Source: Aurantiochytrium sp. KH105
Lineage: Eukaryota > Sar > Bigyra > Thraustochytrida > Thraustochytriidae
Direction: 5' to 3'
DNA: 64,000 nucleotides
Assembly: GCA_003116975.1 (NCBI GenBank)
Contig: BGKB01000135.1
Location: 124,001 to 188,000, forward strand
Positions within the stretch are counted from its first letter, which is position 1. Each line of letters starts with the position of its first letter. Both the position numbers and the translations under genes were made by a program. The notes beneath the pieces were generated by a model that was not told the DNA's origin, did not search any database, and saw nothing but the letters and a program-made list of their open reading frames with translations. Shown piece by piece: positions 40,682 through 49,546 of this stretch.

Positions 40682-40708
40682 GCTCTCGAGCGGAATTCGC
40701 TCGAGAGC
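40682..40708. repeat. Perfect 11-bp inverted repeat with 5-bp spacer
   Basis: The arms GCTCTCGAGCG and CGCTCGAGAGC flank GAATT. It lies about 570 bp upstream of the C2CD3 ATG. Confidence 0.85.
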
Positions 40709-41274
40709 CGCGCGCTGCGCGAGAGCGGGGCGTGGATGGTCGGCATCGGTGCGGCTTTACTTCTTCGTCGACAGCGACTCGTCGCTTCCCCCCCGCGGGC
40801 TCCAGGACAGGAGGGACGGCGTTCGATCGAAGGCGCAGCAGCAACACCGTCAACACCGTGGGGGAAAAACTCACGGTTAGGCTTGCACGACCCCGAGTCC
40901 GAGTCGGGGAGAAAAAGACAGCAAAGGTCGAAACCCCCGGCCGGCCTCGGGCGGGCGGCGGTGCTGCGGCGCGCTGCGGCCAGGACGGGCTTCCGTCGCG
41001 GCGGCGACGCGTGACTGCCGGCGACTGGCGTCCGGCAAAGGCTGAGGACTTGAAGCCCCAAAACCAACGACCAACCCACCCCTATCCATCGTTGTTGCCG
41101 GCCGGCCCCTGCCGGCCGACCAAGTGCCTCCGCGCAGTCTCTCTGAAGCGAAACAAGATCATTCGCGACTCGCGCGGGGCGCAGACAGTGCAAAGATCTC
41201 GCTCTGGTCCAAGACGTTCCGCTTTGCTGCTGCACGGCTCGCATTCTGAAATAAAAGCAAAGTAGAAGAAGAAC

Positions 41275-44200
41275 ATGGCACTCCAGGCGGCCAACCTTAC
41301 GGACAGTGAAACCACAGTGGCCACGAAAAGAGAGCTCGAGGCGCTTGACGTCCCGCTGGGACCTGAAGTCCCACCACGGGTGTATGGTGGTCTTCGAGGT
41401 GAGGTGGAACTCAAGGTCGCGCGATTGACGGTCTTGCGAGGCGCACTTGCTCGCGAAGCTCGTCATACTTCGCTTGCAGTTGCATTTGCGTGGTGGGGAC
41501 AGGACCCAAACTCCTCGGCGACTGCTTTTCGGCCACTTGTGCGGCGAAAAGATGATCGACCTGTAGGACCAGCAGCAACCGCTGCGCCTCTCAGTACAAA
41601 CACCTACTTTCCAGTGCGCTCCTCGCCCGCAAAACTTGCCGCATATCTGCGGGACGCTCAGACACTTGAACTTCGCGTCGTGCGTGCCGAGGAAGCCACA
41701 ACAATCGATGGCCCGAGCTTTGGCGTCGCGACGCTCGAGCTTCAAATTGCCGAAAACGTTGACCTGTCACACCTCACCGTCGACGGCATGCTTCCTGTCC
41801 GCGACCCTGCCTCGGGCACCGAAGTTGCGACTCTCGAGGTGAGTTTCCGCGTTGGTCTCGGGCCTCGTCATAGTTCTCTTCTTGCCTTGGTTGCTGCAAA
41901 CGAGGCAAAGCGCAAAAATCCGCCGCTTCGTCTTGGGCGTCACGTGCCATCACCATCGCTCCAAGCTCTGGTTCAGGGTATCGAATCTCTACCACATGAG
42001 AATGAGCCAGCATCACCTAGCGATACCATGACGGCCTCTGCTCTTTCCTTTGAAATGAACGAGGTCCGAGCAAGTCTGGCAGCCACGGCTTCGCAAGGTG
42101 ACTCAAGACCAACATCAGCGAGCAGCTTTGGAATCCACGAGCTCGAGTCTGAGGCTCCTCCATCAAGTGCGCCACGAAGTCCACAGCAACAACATCGACC
42201 ACAAAACGCAAGAACGGCGCCTCCAAGCCGTAGACGTCAAAGAGCCACGATGGCGGCTGATCTTGCCATCGAACTGGGAGGAAACAGTGATAGCTTGCAG
42301 CACGGCGAACAAGGTGCTGCCGCACGCTTGCGTGCACTTCGCGTGATCAAGTCGCTACGGAGTCGGGGGATGGGCCCGCCAACACCTCGAGCACAAACGC
42401 AAACGCAAACGCGAACGCGAACGCAAACGCGAACACGACGTGCAAACACGGAAGAGAATACGGGCGTAGGGGCTCCAGGTATTCACCACCAAGCCGCGCA
42501 AACTCATGTGCGTTCAAGTCCAAGATCGCCATCAGGTCCCGGCACCGCACGAGCACCGCCACCTGCTCTAGCCAAGTTCCTAGCCCAAGCCGAACGACTT
42601 CGCAATGAAATGGACCGAGCTCTTGACAGTTCGGATATCGAGCAGCCAATGGTCAGCCCAGGTCCAAGCCAAGAGCACGCGCTCGTCATATACCCAGACG
42701 GTCCAAGCTTCGCAGGCCATCGGCCAAGCTCGCCATGGTACGAAGAGCCTCGATTTCCGGAATCAGGCGTTCTTGCGTCAGCTTACGCTCCAGGCGTTGG
42801 CGTCATTAACGCCTCGGGGGAAACGGCAGATCTCGAAACCTGGATCCCGCAGCTCTTGCACGAAATCGGCGACACCGTAGGGTTCCCGACAGACCCGCTC
42901 TTGGCAGCGATGCAGCCTGTTACGGCAGCCGTTGCCGCTGGCTTACGATCGGTCGAAAGCGTTGAATTCGTGCTCTCTGAAATTGACGCAAACCCCAAAC
43001 TTTGGAGCCACAAGTCCTCATCCCATGATGTAAAGCCAGACTTTTTAATTGAATGCCTTCTCGAATTTCCGCGGTCAGGGAATAGCCCGGACGCGGACGA
43101 GGAACGCATCGTGAAAAGCTCCGTGCAGTTGTCAGCACGCAACAGGTCTACACGCTCGCAGCCTGTCCCTACGGGCACGGCTCGGCGCAGGAGTAGTGCG
43201 GCGCCGTCTGATCGAAATGCCGACAGACCCAAGCCTGGCCCAAGCAAGACAAAGCTTGATCTGTCGACCACGCGTCACGTGCGTTTCGACCAAGCTACCT
43301 TGGAGAAATGGCTCTCTGGCTACCTGCGCGTCTCGCTGCTTCGGGACGGCATTTCTGCTGCTACGGGTGCGCTGGCCCTACGCACCGTTATTCTCGCCAA
43401 CGACCCTCATACTGCAGCGTCGTTGCGTCTTCTCGACTGTGCTGGAATCGCAGGGACTGTGGCAGAATTGGCCAAACAAAGCGCCTCAGTCACCGGAGAT
43501 CAGGTTCTCGCTACACTTCACCTCGAGATTACCATGACATCCTCGCAGGACGCTGCAACACGTCGCGCGGAGATGAGCTTTGCACGTGCACAATCTGCGG
43601 CTCTCTTGAAAGGACGGCCACCCCAGCCTCCTACGACATTGCCACCACGAGCACCACAGGCAGATGGATATCATTTGCGTCTCGTTCTTGACCGCCTCGA
43701 GGTCGCCAAAGGTTCGAGCGCGTCATCCATTGAAGCGCTGCATGAACCAATTCAGCTACAGCACCAAACTGGTGCTCACGGGTACGTCACTTTGAGTGAG
43801 GCAACTCGATCGGTCGAGTACCCTGGAAGCACCGTGCGAAGACCCTTTATCATGGAGGCCTATGATGCACATGGAAGTCTTGTTGGCTTGGCCAAGCTTC
43901 CTGAATCGTTCAAGCTCCCCTTTAGCGATTGGGTGTCAGTTCGTGACCCTTTTACTGGCAAGGATCGACTCTTTGCTCATATTCGTCTCGAGGAGATGGC
44001 CGTGGCCAACACAACGGACGCGCCGCGTCCAATCACGCCTCCTCGGCATCCACATACCGAGGAGTCATCGCCGCCGCAAAGTCCTTTCGAGCGCTCTCAG
44101 CACTCACCACCGTTACAACACCCCGTGACACCACCACGCCATCGTTCGCCCACAGTTCCACAAGAGTCGCCATCATCAACGCAAACGGGACGATCTCCAT

Positions 44201-47200
44201 CCTCGAGACAAGGAAAACGCACGCCGCAGCCACAGAGACAAGACTCGCCAGCGTCAAGACAATCAACACCAGTGGCGCGTTCCTCGGCGCGAAAGCCGAC
44301 ATCAACGTCATCGCGAGAGTCGACGCCAGCGAAGTCGTCTGCACCCAGCGAATTGGCTTCTGTTCGTTCACCATCGGGCAGAGGCGTTGTACCCGGCAAC
44401 GGCGATGATCACTTTGTCGAAACCACCGCTGTTCAGCACGTCTTTGTTTTTGAACTTGGATCTCTCTGTTATCGCGCGGATTTGGCTGGCGCGCTCGTCA
44501 CGTATAGGTTTCCCCTTGTTGACGAGGGTGCGTCGATCGAAGATCAGCAGCTTCACGAGCATGAGCTTTGGTGGGACAGCGTGGTTGAGGAGAATAACAC
44601 GATTGGGCGACACCTCATTGAGACGACACAGGCGGACGAAATTCTTGCAGAGTGGCTTGCACGAGAGAATGACAAAATCCGCTTCCGAGTCCTCGCCCCG
44701 CCGCCCGGGGCTAATGAAAGTGAGGCGCGCGAAGATGCGCTGGCAACTTTGTCCATCCACGAGCTTGCTGCTCTCTATCGCAGAGCAAGACGGCTCTCCG
44801 ATACCGAAGATCAGCAAGCGGGAGGAGGAAAAGAAGAAGAAGGAGAAGAAGGCGGAATGGGTGCCACACAGCAGACTGCTCGAGCTTCGGCCGTTTTTCG
44901 TTTACCCCTTTTGCCTGCGCGTTCGAGTCCTGCAGCACGAAAGCAAAAGGTGAATTACCTCAAGGTGGCCGTGCGCTACCTGCAGTATGAGACTCGGCAG
45001 TGGGTGCGAATTGAAACGCTTCGCCAAGCGCAAGGGCCCTCTGGAGAACACGCAACGTCCCGGACCCGCTTAGATGCGCAATCAGGCCCGCGACGCGTGC
45101 GAGCTTCGGACAATAAACTTGATGAAGCCCGCGCAAGGCTCTGCGTGCAAATTGTGCGTGTCTCAGGATTGGAGCAACTTGCGCGCTTGGCTGCCAAGCA
45201 AAAGGAAGGAGCTTCTTCGATGCATTTGGCGGCTGCTGTTGGCGTCAATGCATTCGTAGATGTCTCGATAAGTGTAGGTGCTCATCAATTACGCCATCGC
45301 ACTGCTGTCGAGCCACGAAGTTTTGAGCCGGCGTTCAATGAAGAGGTGAGCATCGAGTTTGCTCTAGACAAAGAGGTCCTGGACGCGCTCGGGCGTGCAG
45401 AGGCAGTCATTCGTGTCTGGCATCAGGAACCTAACGCTGCCATGGCCAAAGGTCAAACGGTTCTCTTAGGATCTGCTCGAGTCTCCCTACGTGATTTGCT
45501 CTTGTCCCAGTCTGGAGCCCGCGGCGACTTTGCGCTAACGTCTCCGGTCGATGCCAATATCGACGACAAAACGCGAGCGCACCCCCCACTTGGGCATGTT
45601 CGCGCCGCGATCTTTTTCGAGCACCATCGTGAGCTCGCGCAGTACTTTCCTCCCGATGACCTCGCCACACCCTTTTCCTCTGCCGCGCACTACATTGCCA
45701 CGGATGCAACCTCCGTTGATGATGACGATGATGACGATGATGATGATGCATTTGGAGAAGGAGGAGAACACGTCGACTTCGAGGACGATTACAAGGACAG
45801 CATTCTGCCACCTGAGTCCGCGGCAACGGACGAGCATCTTGTTGCCCAAGACGATTTGGGGGTCTCTTTGCCTCTATTGACCGGCGAGGCCGAAGAGGGC
45901 TCCGATGACGATGAACGTATCGTGCTTCAAGCGCCTTTGTCAACACCTTTGAACGATAGAGGAGACGCTGCCTTGTCTCCAACACAAGATCGGGTCGAAA
46001 GTGAAAATGACAGCATGATGCAGCCCTTGTCTGCGTCACGAGGCGGTGGCATGCTTTGCGTGAGTGTCGAGGAAGCCATGCACTTGCCCATGGTACTTGT
46101 GCGGGACAGCCTACAGCCGCCGCTTCCGTACGTGTCATTCGTCCTTCACGGCCCAAGGTTCTCAGATGCACGTCACACGCAGCCCAATCCAGATGGGAGC
46201 TCGTGCAACCCGCGTTGGTTCGAAAATCTCCGGCTGCCTATCGATAACCTTGGCCAGCTTCGTGATGGCATTCTTCGCTTCCACGTATGGCATCGGGCTT
46301 CTTGGCAGAGGGACTCTGTCGAAGACCACGGAAGCGTTGTCTCGGAAGGTGGGGCCCGACATCCGCCTCCGGGCTTGGACTTTGATCCCTACTCGAACGG
46401 TCTTGCGCTGCAGCATCGTACCATAGCAGAGACGTCTGCTGTTTTTGGGGACAATGATATTTACTTGGGCACCGCGGTCGTTGATCTTTCCACGCTCGAT
46501 GTTGGTATCGACCGCGTTCATGGCTGGTATCATGTCATCGACGCGGAGCAACGTCGCGTCGGCCAAGTCAAGGTCAAGGTCTCGATCGTACGCGCATCTT
46601 CTGGCGTAAAAGACAACGACTTTGCCGCCACTTCAGCCGAAGAGAGTGTATCTTCAAACACATTTGCTTCACGAGACGTTTCTGGAAAAGAGGATGCAAA
46701 GCATGACCAGGATTCCGAGGCAGCCCTTTCGCCAGCAGCTTTGGCAGACGCAATGCAGAGTCTCGATTTAGTATCGGAGCGCCTGCGAATGCGCATGTTG
46801 CGCCTGGAGAACTCGAGTCCAGCCCCTCAAGACAATGCCGGCGCCTCGGTCGACCGCCAGGTGGCAGATGAAAAAGAGGACCAGCAAGAAAACGATGGTG
46901 GGATTACTATGTGCAGTCAATCTGGATCGAATATTGACGTAGAGATCCCACCAAGTGGCGCAAGTGGCGATCTGGAAAGCCTTGACCTCAACGATGGCGT
47001 CGCGCCTGTTGAACCACCTAGACCTCAGGATACAGAGACGCTACATCCCACCGAAATCATGCACACTTTGGAGGATGCGGACAATTTGTCTCCCCACCCG
47101 TTTGATGGTGCTGCTGCGGTAGAATCCATTCACACCACATCCGAGGCCAAGGGCGGCATCGGCGAGTCCGACCTGGTCGAAAATACCAAGACGGGCGAGG

Positions 47201-48417
47201 AGAATTACGAGGTTGTCAAAGACTGTGAAGAAACTTCTTCAACAGAGCACGGATCGGCTCTTGCAGCTGACGATGATGCAATCAACGCTGCACTCGATCA
47301 AGTCGAAACTGCCATTGAGGGCAACACTACTGATGGCATATTTGATGGTGATGCCGAAGAAGACATCGAGAAGCGTCAAGAGTCGGCTGATGTTTTGACA
47401 CCAGCGGACGCAGGTTCAGGAATGGTACTGGAGGAGTGCACGTCAGAATTGCATGAGACAATCTATGGAACGCAAGAAGCGGTTTCTAATGATTTAGATG
47501 CAAGCAAAGCACATCAAGTTGGTGAAACTACAAGTCTTGCAAGGGGCCAAGAAGAGGAAGACGAAGAAGAAGAAGAGGGTACTTTTGACTTTGAAAAGGA
47601 GGAAGTCGAGAAGTGCGTTTTTGGCCCGCAAGATGTGATTGCAGAGAATGACGAAGAGAGAATTTCTGAATCGCGCAAAGGCGATATCCGGTTGAAACGC
47701 TCTGCGTTCTCTCCAGTGAACTGGAACGAAGAGCATCAACAAGTAGAGGAAGAGGAGGACAGTCTCGCCGAACAGCCCACCAAAGGAACGCTGGCGAACC
47801 CCGAAAAAGACTCTGTTTCTAGCGATGCGGAGGCTCACGATGGCTCGCGCGACTCTACGTTAAGCCCTGGAAAATACGGTCAATCGGTGAGCACTGTCGA
47901 AGGCGTTGGCGGTTTTCAGGAGCATGACATTGATCAAGTTCATTACGTAGTTGATCTTCACGCGAACGAGGAAGACCAAGAGGAAACGACCTTTGCCAAG
48001 AGCTCCAACGCAGATCTCGACGAGCTTGAATTCCATGGTAAACGCGCTTCTCAAGACCCGAAAGCGCATGAGAGCGACAGCGAGAGCTCTTTGTCAAGCG
48101 AGGGCGCCAAGAGTGTTCTGTCTTCCTTTGCAGTGGACCCCATGAAGATGCCCGATTTGCCATCTACGCACTACAATCAATTGGCGCAAGTAGGACCAGA
48201 ACTCCCGCAAGCGCATATATGCAGCGGCCAAGAGGCCCGCGTGAGGCGCTTGTCTGTGTCGCCAATCCAAGTTAACGAGACGATGGAGGTGGGCACCCCG
48301 AGTTTATTCGCAAGCGAGGAGAAGCGTCGAATGGCCAAGAAGAGCACGTGGATGGACCCTGAAACCGCGCGGATCGCCCGAATTTTGCGGGGTGATAGCA
48401 GCAAAGCAAGTAACTAA
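41275..48417 (+). CDS. C2CD3: C2CD3, centriole distal-end assembly protein
   Basis: C2CD3 sits at the distal end of centrioles and basal bodies and is needed for their elongation, distal appendages and cilium or flagellum formation. The 2380-residue protein is close to the human length. The N-terminal C2CD3 domain (about 25-190) shows the linker PPRVYGGLRGEVELKV and the FAWWGQDPN signature, where human has RWWGE. Later C2 domains include one from about 1288 (LCVQIVRVSGLE, FEPAFNEEVSIEF) and one from about 1592 (MLCVSVEEAMHLP, NPRWFENLRLPI, LRFHVWHR, LGTAVVDLS, GWYHVI). Disordered linkers separate them: a Pro/Ser/Arg-rich stretch (about 920-1035), an Asp run near 1483 and an acidic C-terminus. 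A hexanucleotide run near 42395-42440 codes alternating QT/RT. It is a single exon with an ATG start (AACATGG). Its presence implies a flagellated stage. Confidence 0.9.
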   Translation: MALQAANLTDSETTVATKRELEALDVPLGPEVPPRVYGGLRGEVELKVARLTVLRGALAREARHTSLAVAFAWWGQDPNSSATAFRPLVRRKDDRPVGPAATAAPLSTNTYFPVRSSPAKLAAYLRDAQTLELRVVRAEEATTIDGPSFGVATLELQIAENVDLSHLTVDGMLPVRDPASGTEVATLEVSFRVGLGPRHSSLLALVAANEAKRKNPPLRLGRHVPSPSLQALVQGIESLPHENEPASPSDTMTASALSFEMNEVRASLAATASQGDSRPTSASSFGIHELESEAPPSSAPRSPQQQHRPQNARTAPPSRRRQRATMAADLAIELGGNSDSLQHGEQGAAARLRALRVIKSLRSRGMGPPTPRAQTQTQTRTRTQTRTRRANTEENTGVGAPGIHHQAAQTHVRSSPRSPSGPGTARAPPPALAKFLAQAERLRNEMDRALDSSDIEQPMVSPGPSQEHALVIYPDGPSFAGHRPSSPWYEEPRFPESGVLASAYAPGVGVINASGETADLETWIPQLLHEIGDTVGFPTDPLLAAMQPVTAAVAAGLRSVESVEFVLSEIDANPKLWSHKSSSHDVKPDFLIECLLEFPRSGNSPDADEERIVKSSVQLSARNRSTRSQPVPTGTARRRSSAAPSDRNADRPKPGPSKTKLDLSTTRHVRFDQATLEKWLSGYLRVSLLRDGISAATGALALRTVILANDPHTAASLRLLDCAGIAGTVAELAKQSASVTGDQVLATLHLEITMTSSQDAATRRAEMSFARAQSAALLKGRPPQPPTTLPPRAPQADGYHLRLVLDRLEVAKGSSASSIEALHEPIQLQHQTGAHGYVTLSEATRSVEYPGSTVRRPFIMEAYDAHGSLVGLAKLPESFKLPFSDWVSVRDPFTGKDRLFAHIRLEEMAVANTTDAPRPITPPRHPHTEESSPPQSPFERSQHSPPLQHPVTPPRHRSPTVPQESPSSTQTGRSPSSRQGKRTPQPQRQDSPASRQSTPVARSSARKPTSTSSRESTPAKSSAPSELASVRSPSGRGVVPGNGDDHFVETTAVQHVFVFELGSLCYRADLAGALVTYRFPLVDEGASIEDQQLHEHELWWDSVVEENNTIGRHLIETTQADEILAEWLARENDKIRFRVLAPPPGANESEAREDALATLSIHELAALYRRARRLSDTEDQQAGGGKEEEGEEGGMGATQQTARASAVFRLPLLPARSSPAARKQKVNYLKVAVRYLQYETRQWVRIETLRQAQGPSGEHATSRTRLDAQSGPRRVRASDNKLDEARARLCVQIVRVSGLEQLARLAAKQKEGASSMHLAAAVGVNAFVDVSISVGAHQLRHRTAVEPRSFEPAFNEEVSIEFALDKEVLDALGRAEAVIRVWHQEPNAAMAKGQTVLLGSARVSLRDLLLSQSGARGDFALTSPVDANIDDKTRAHPPLGHVRAAIFFEHHRELAQYFPPDDLATPFSSAAHYIATDATSVDDDDDDDDDDAFGEGGEHVDFEDDYKDSILPPESAATDEHLVAQDDLGVSLPLLTGEAEEGSDDDERIVLQAPLSTPLNDRGDAALSPTQDRVESENDSMMQPLSASRGGGMLCVSVEEAMHLPMVLVRDSLQPPLPYVSFVLHGPRFSDARHTQPNPDGSSCNPRWFENLRLPIDNLGQLRDGILRFHVWHRASWQRDSVEDHGSVVSEGGARHPPPGLDFDPYSNGLALQHRTIAETSAVFGDNDIYLGTAVVDLSTLDVGIDRVHGWYHVIDAEQRRVGQVKVKVSIVRASSGVKDNDFAATSAEESVSSNTFASRDVSGKEDAKHDQDSEAALSPAALADAMQSLDLVSERLRMRMLRLENSSPAPQDNAGASVDRQVADEKEDQQENDGGITMCSQSGSNIDVEIPPSGASGDLESLDLNDGVAPVEPPRPQDTETLHPTEIMHTLEDADNLSPHPFDGAAAVESIHTTSEAKGGIGESDLVENTKTGEENYEVVKDCEETSSTEHGSALAADDDAINAALDQVETAIEGNTTDGIFDGDAEEDIEKRQESADVLTPADAGSGMVLEECTSELHETIYGTQEAVSNDLDASKAHQVGETTSLARGQEEEDEEEEEGTFDFEKEEVEKCVFGPQDVIAENDEERISESRKGDIRLKRSAFSPVNWNEEHQQVEEEEDSLAEQPTKGTLANPEKDSVSSDAEAHDGSRDSTLSPGKYGQSVSTVEGVGGFQEHDIDQVHYVVDLHANEEDQEETTFAKSSNADLDELEFHGKRASQDPKAHESDSESSLSSEGAKSVLSSFAVDPMKMPDLPSTHYNQLAQVGPELPQAHICSGQEARVRRLSVSPIQVNETMEVGTPSLFASEEKRRMAKKSTWMDPETARIARILRGDSSKASN

Positions 48418-48495
48418 ACTACTTCAAACCTAGGTTCATTGTATTTTGTGTATGTGATATGCTACATGAGTTTGGACAGCCCATCAAGGTGTGTT
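48418..48495. other. Short convergent 3' spacer
   Basis: Only 78 bp separate the C2CD3 stop from the stop of the coiled-coil gene, so the two 3' UTRs very probably overlap. Confidence 0.6.
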
Positions 48496-49167
48496 TTATT
48501 GGTTTGGAGCCGACACAACAAGGAGCCGCTTGGTCCCGACCGGTGGCGGATCCTCGTGATCTTGACTGTCCTCGTCAGGCTCGGCGCACAGACCGCTCGC
48601 GAGAAGACAGTTGACGACTGAGGAGGCTTCGTCGGCCCCGGCAAGGTCAACACTATAAGGCATTCGCAAAAAGCGTTTCCAGAATGTGAGGTCTCCAGGG
48701 ACTGAAAAGTGGTTGGCGAGAAAGATACGCGCGACGCGCTGAAGCTTTTCATTTTCTTCGGCTTCGTCTTGGGTCACCGGGGGCATTGGGTCACTACTGC
48801 TACGCCGTGCGACGGCCAAATTGTTCTCCTTGTTGAGCTCGTCGGCAAGCGCGCGCAGGTCGTGCTCTTCGGTCTTGCGCTTGGCGACGCGGGCGCGCGT
48901 TTCCTCCAGACGCGTCTTGAGCGCAATTTCTGTCTCCTGCAATTGACTGATTGTCCTCGCATTGTTCTGGCGCACCTCGCATCGCGCCAGCCGCAGGGCC
49001 TCGAGATCCTTGCCGCCGTCGCGCGCAGCGTCCGGATCTGGGGGCGCCCGGAGACGGTCGCCGGTTTCATGCAATTTGATGCGCGCCGAGGCCACCTCGG
49101 CGCGCAGACCGGCCTCCACGGCGCGCAGCGTGCGCAGCCGCGCCTCGGCGCCCTCCTCCTCCGCCAT
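48496..49167 (-). CDS. Coiled-coil protein, possibly CENP-K-like
   Basis: The 223-residue protein is mostly heptad-rich helix from about 5 to 140 (ETEIALKTRLEETRARVAKR and similar), followed by a short globular C-terminus. I do not recognise it with certainty. The C-terminal pattern FLANHFSVP, then PYSVDL, then VVNCLLASGLCAEPDED resembles, from memory, the CENP-K end (FLEDHFPLP, then VELLLRNGIALRHPED). CENP-K is an inner-kinetochore CCAN subunit of about 270 residues. Coiled-coil similarity is weak evidence, so the assignment is only a suggestion. The ATG at 49167 is the first in frame. It shares a 379-bp divergent leader with the unknown membrane protein. Confidence 0.65.
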   Translation of the reverse strand: MAEEEGAEARLRTLRAVEAGLRAEVASARIKLHETGDRLRAPPDPDAARDGGKDLEALRLARCEVRQNNARTISQLQETEIALKTRLEETRARVAKRKTEEHDLRALADELNKENNLAVARRSSSDPMPPVTQDEAEENEKLQRVARIFLANHFSVPGDLTFWKRFLRMPYSVDLAGADEASSVVNCLLASGLCAEPDEDSQDHEDPPPVGTKRLLVVSAPNQ

Positions 49168-49546
49168 TTGCTGCCGCTACTCTTGCGCGCACAGCTCCGC
49201 ACGAAGGCTTGTGTGGTTTCTGTGTTTGCAACGTTGTCGAAGACGACTCGGCCGGGAAGAGAAAGGCTTAACCGTAACCGAGCTCGCTCTCCTTCTCCTT
49301 TATCTTCCTTTCAAGTTCTGCAGACGCAGCAAAGATACTACGCACGAGAGTGCTCGCCGCCGCCGCCGCTGCTGCTGCTGCGGCTGCTGCTGCCCCTGAT
49401 CGTCCACGGCGACTAGGCGAGTTGTTAAAACTGTCTGGACTTGTTGAGTCGCGCGCCTGATTAGTCTGCAGCGCCCGAGTTTGTTGGAGTTGTTGTTGTG
49501 GTGGTGGTGGTTGCTCTGGTGCGTCGGGTGTGTCGAGTCCGACGAT
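49168..49546. promoter_or_regulatory. 379-bp divergent leader
   Basis: Separates the coiled-coil gene from the membrane-protein gene. It holds a GCCGCC/GCTGCT tract (about 49358-49392) and a TTGTTG/GTGGTGG stretch just before the membrane-protein start. Confidence 0.5.

Larger units (their letters stand above)
39456..41274. promoter_or_regulatory. 1.8 kb divergent promoter region, 5-phosphatase and C2CD3
   Basis: No gene is supported; the frames here are low-complexity. Landmarks are a GGCGA tract (39894-39922), one CACGTG (39962-39967), a GGGA run with G-quadruplex potential (40015-40048), CTCTG units (about 40527-40548), a perfect inverted repeat (40682-40708) and an ATAAA-containing stretch just before the C2CD3 start. 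Confidence 0.55.

Noticed and set aside
40666-41265. 199-codon frame just upstream of C2CD3
   Set aside because: Arg/Ser/Pro-rich reading of leader DNA, no domain. An opposed frame (40648-41745) is equally open.
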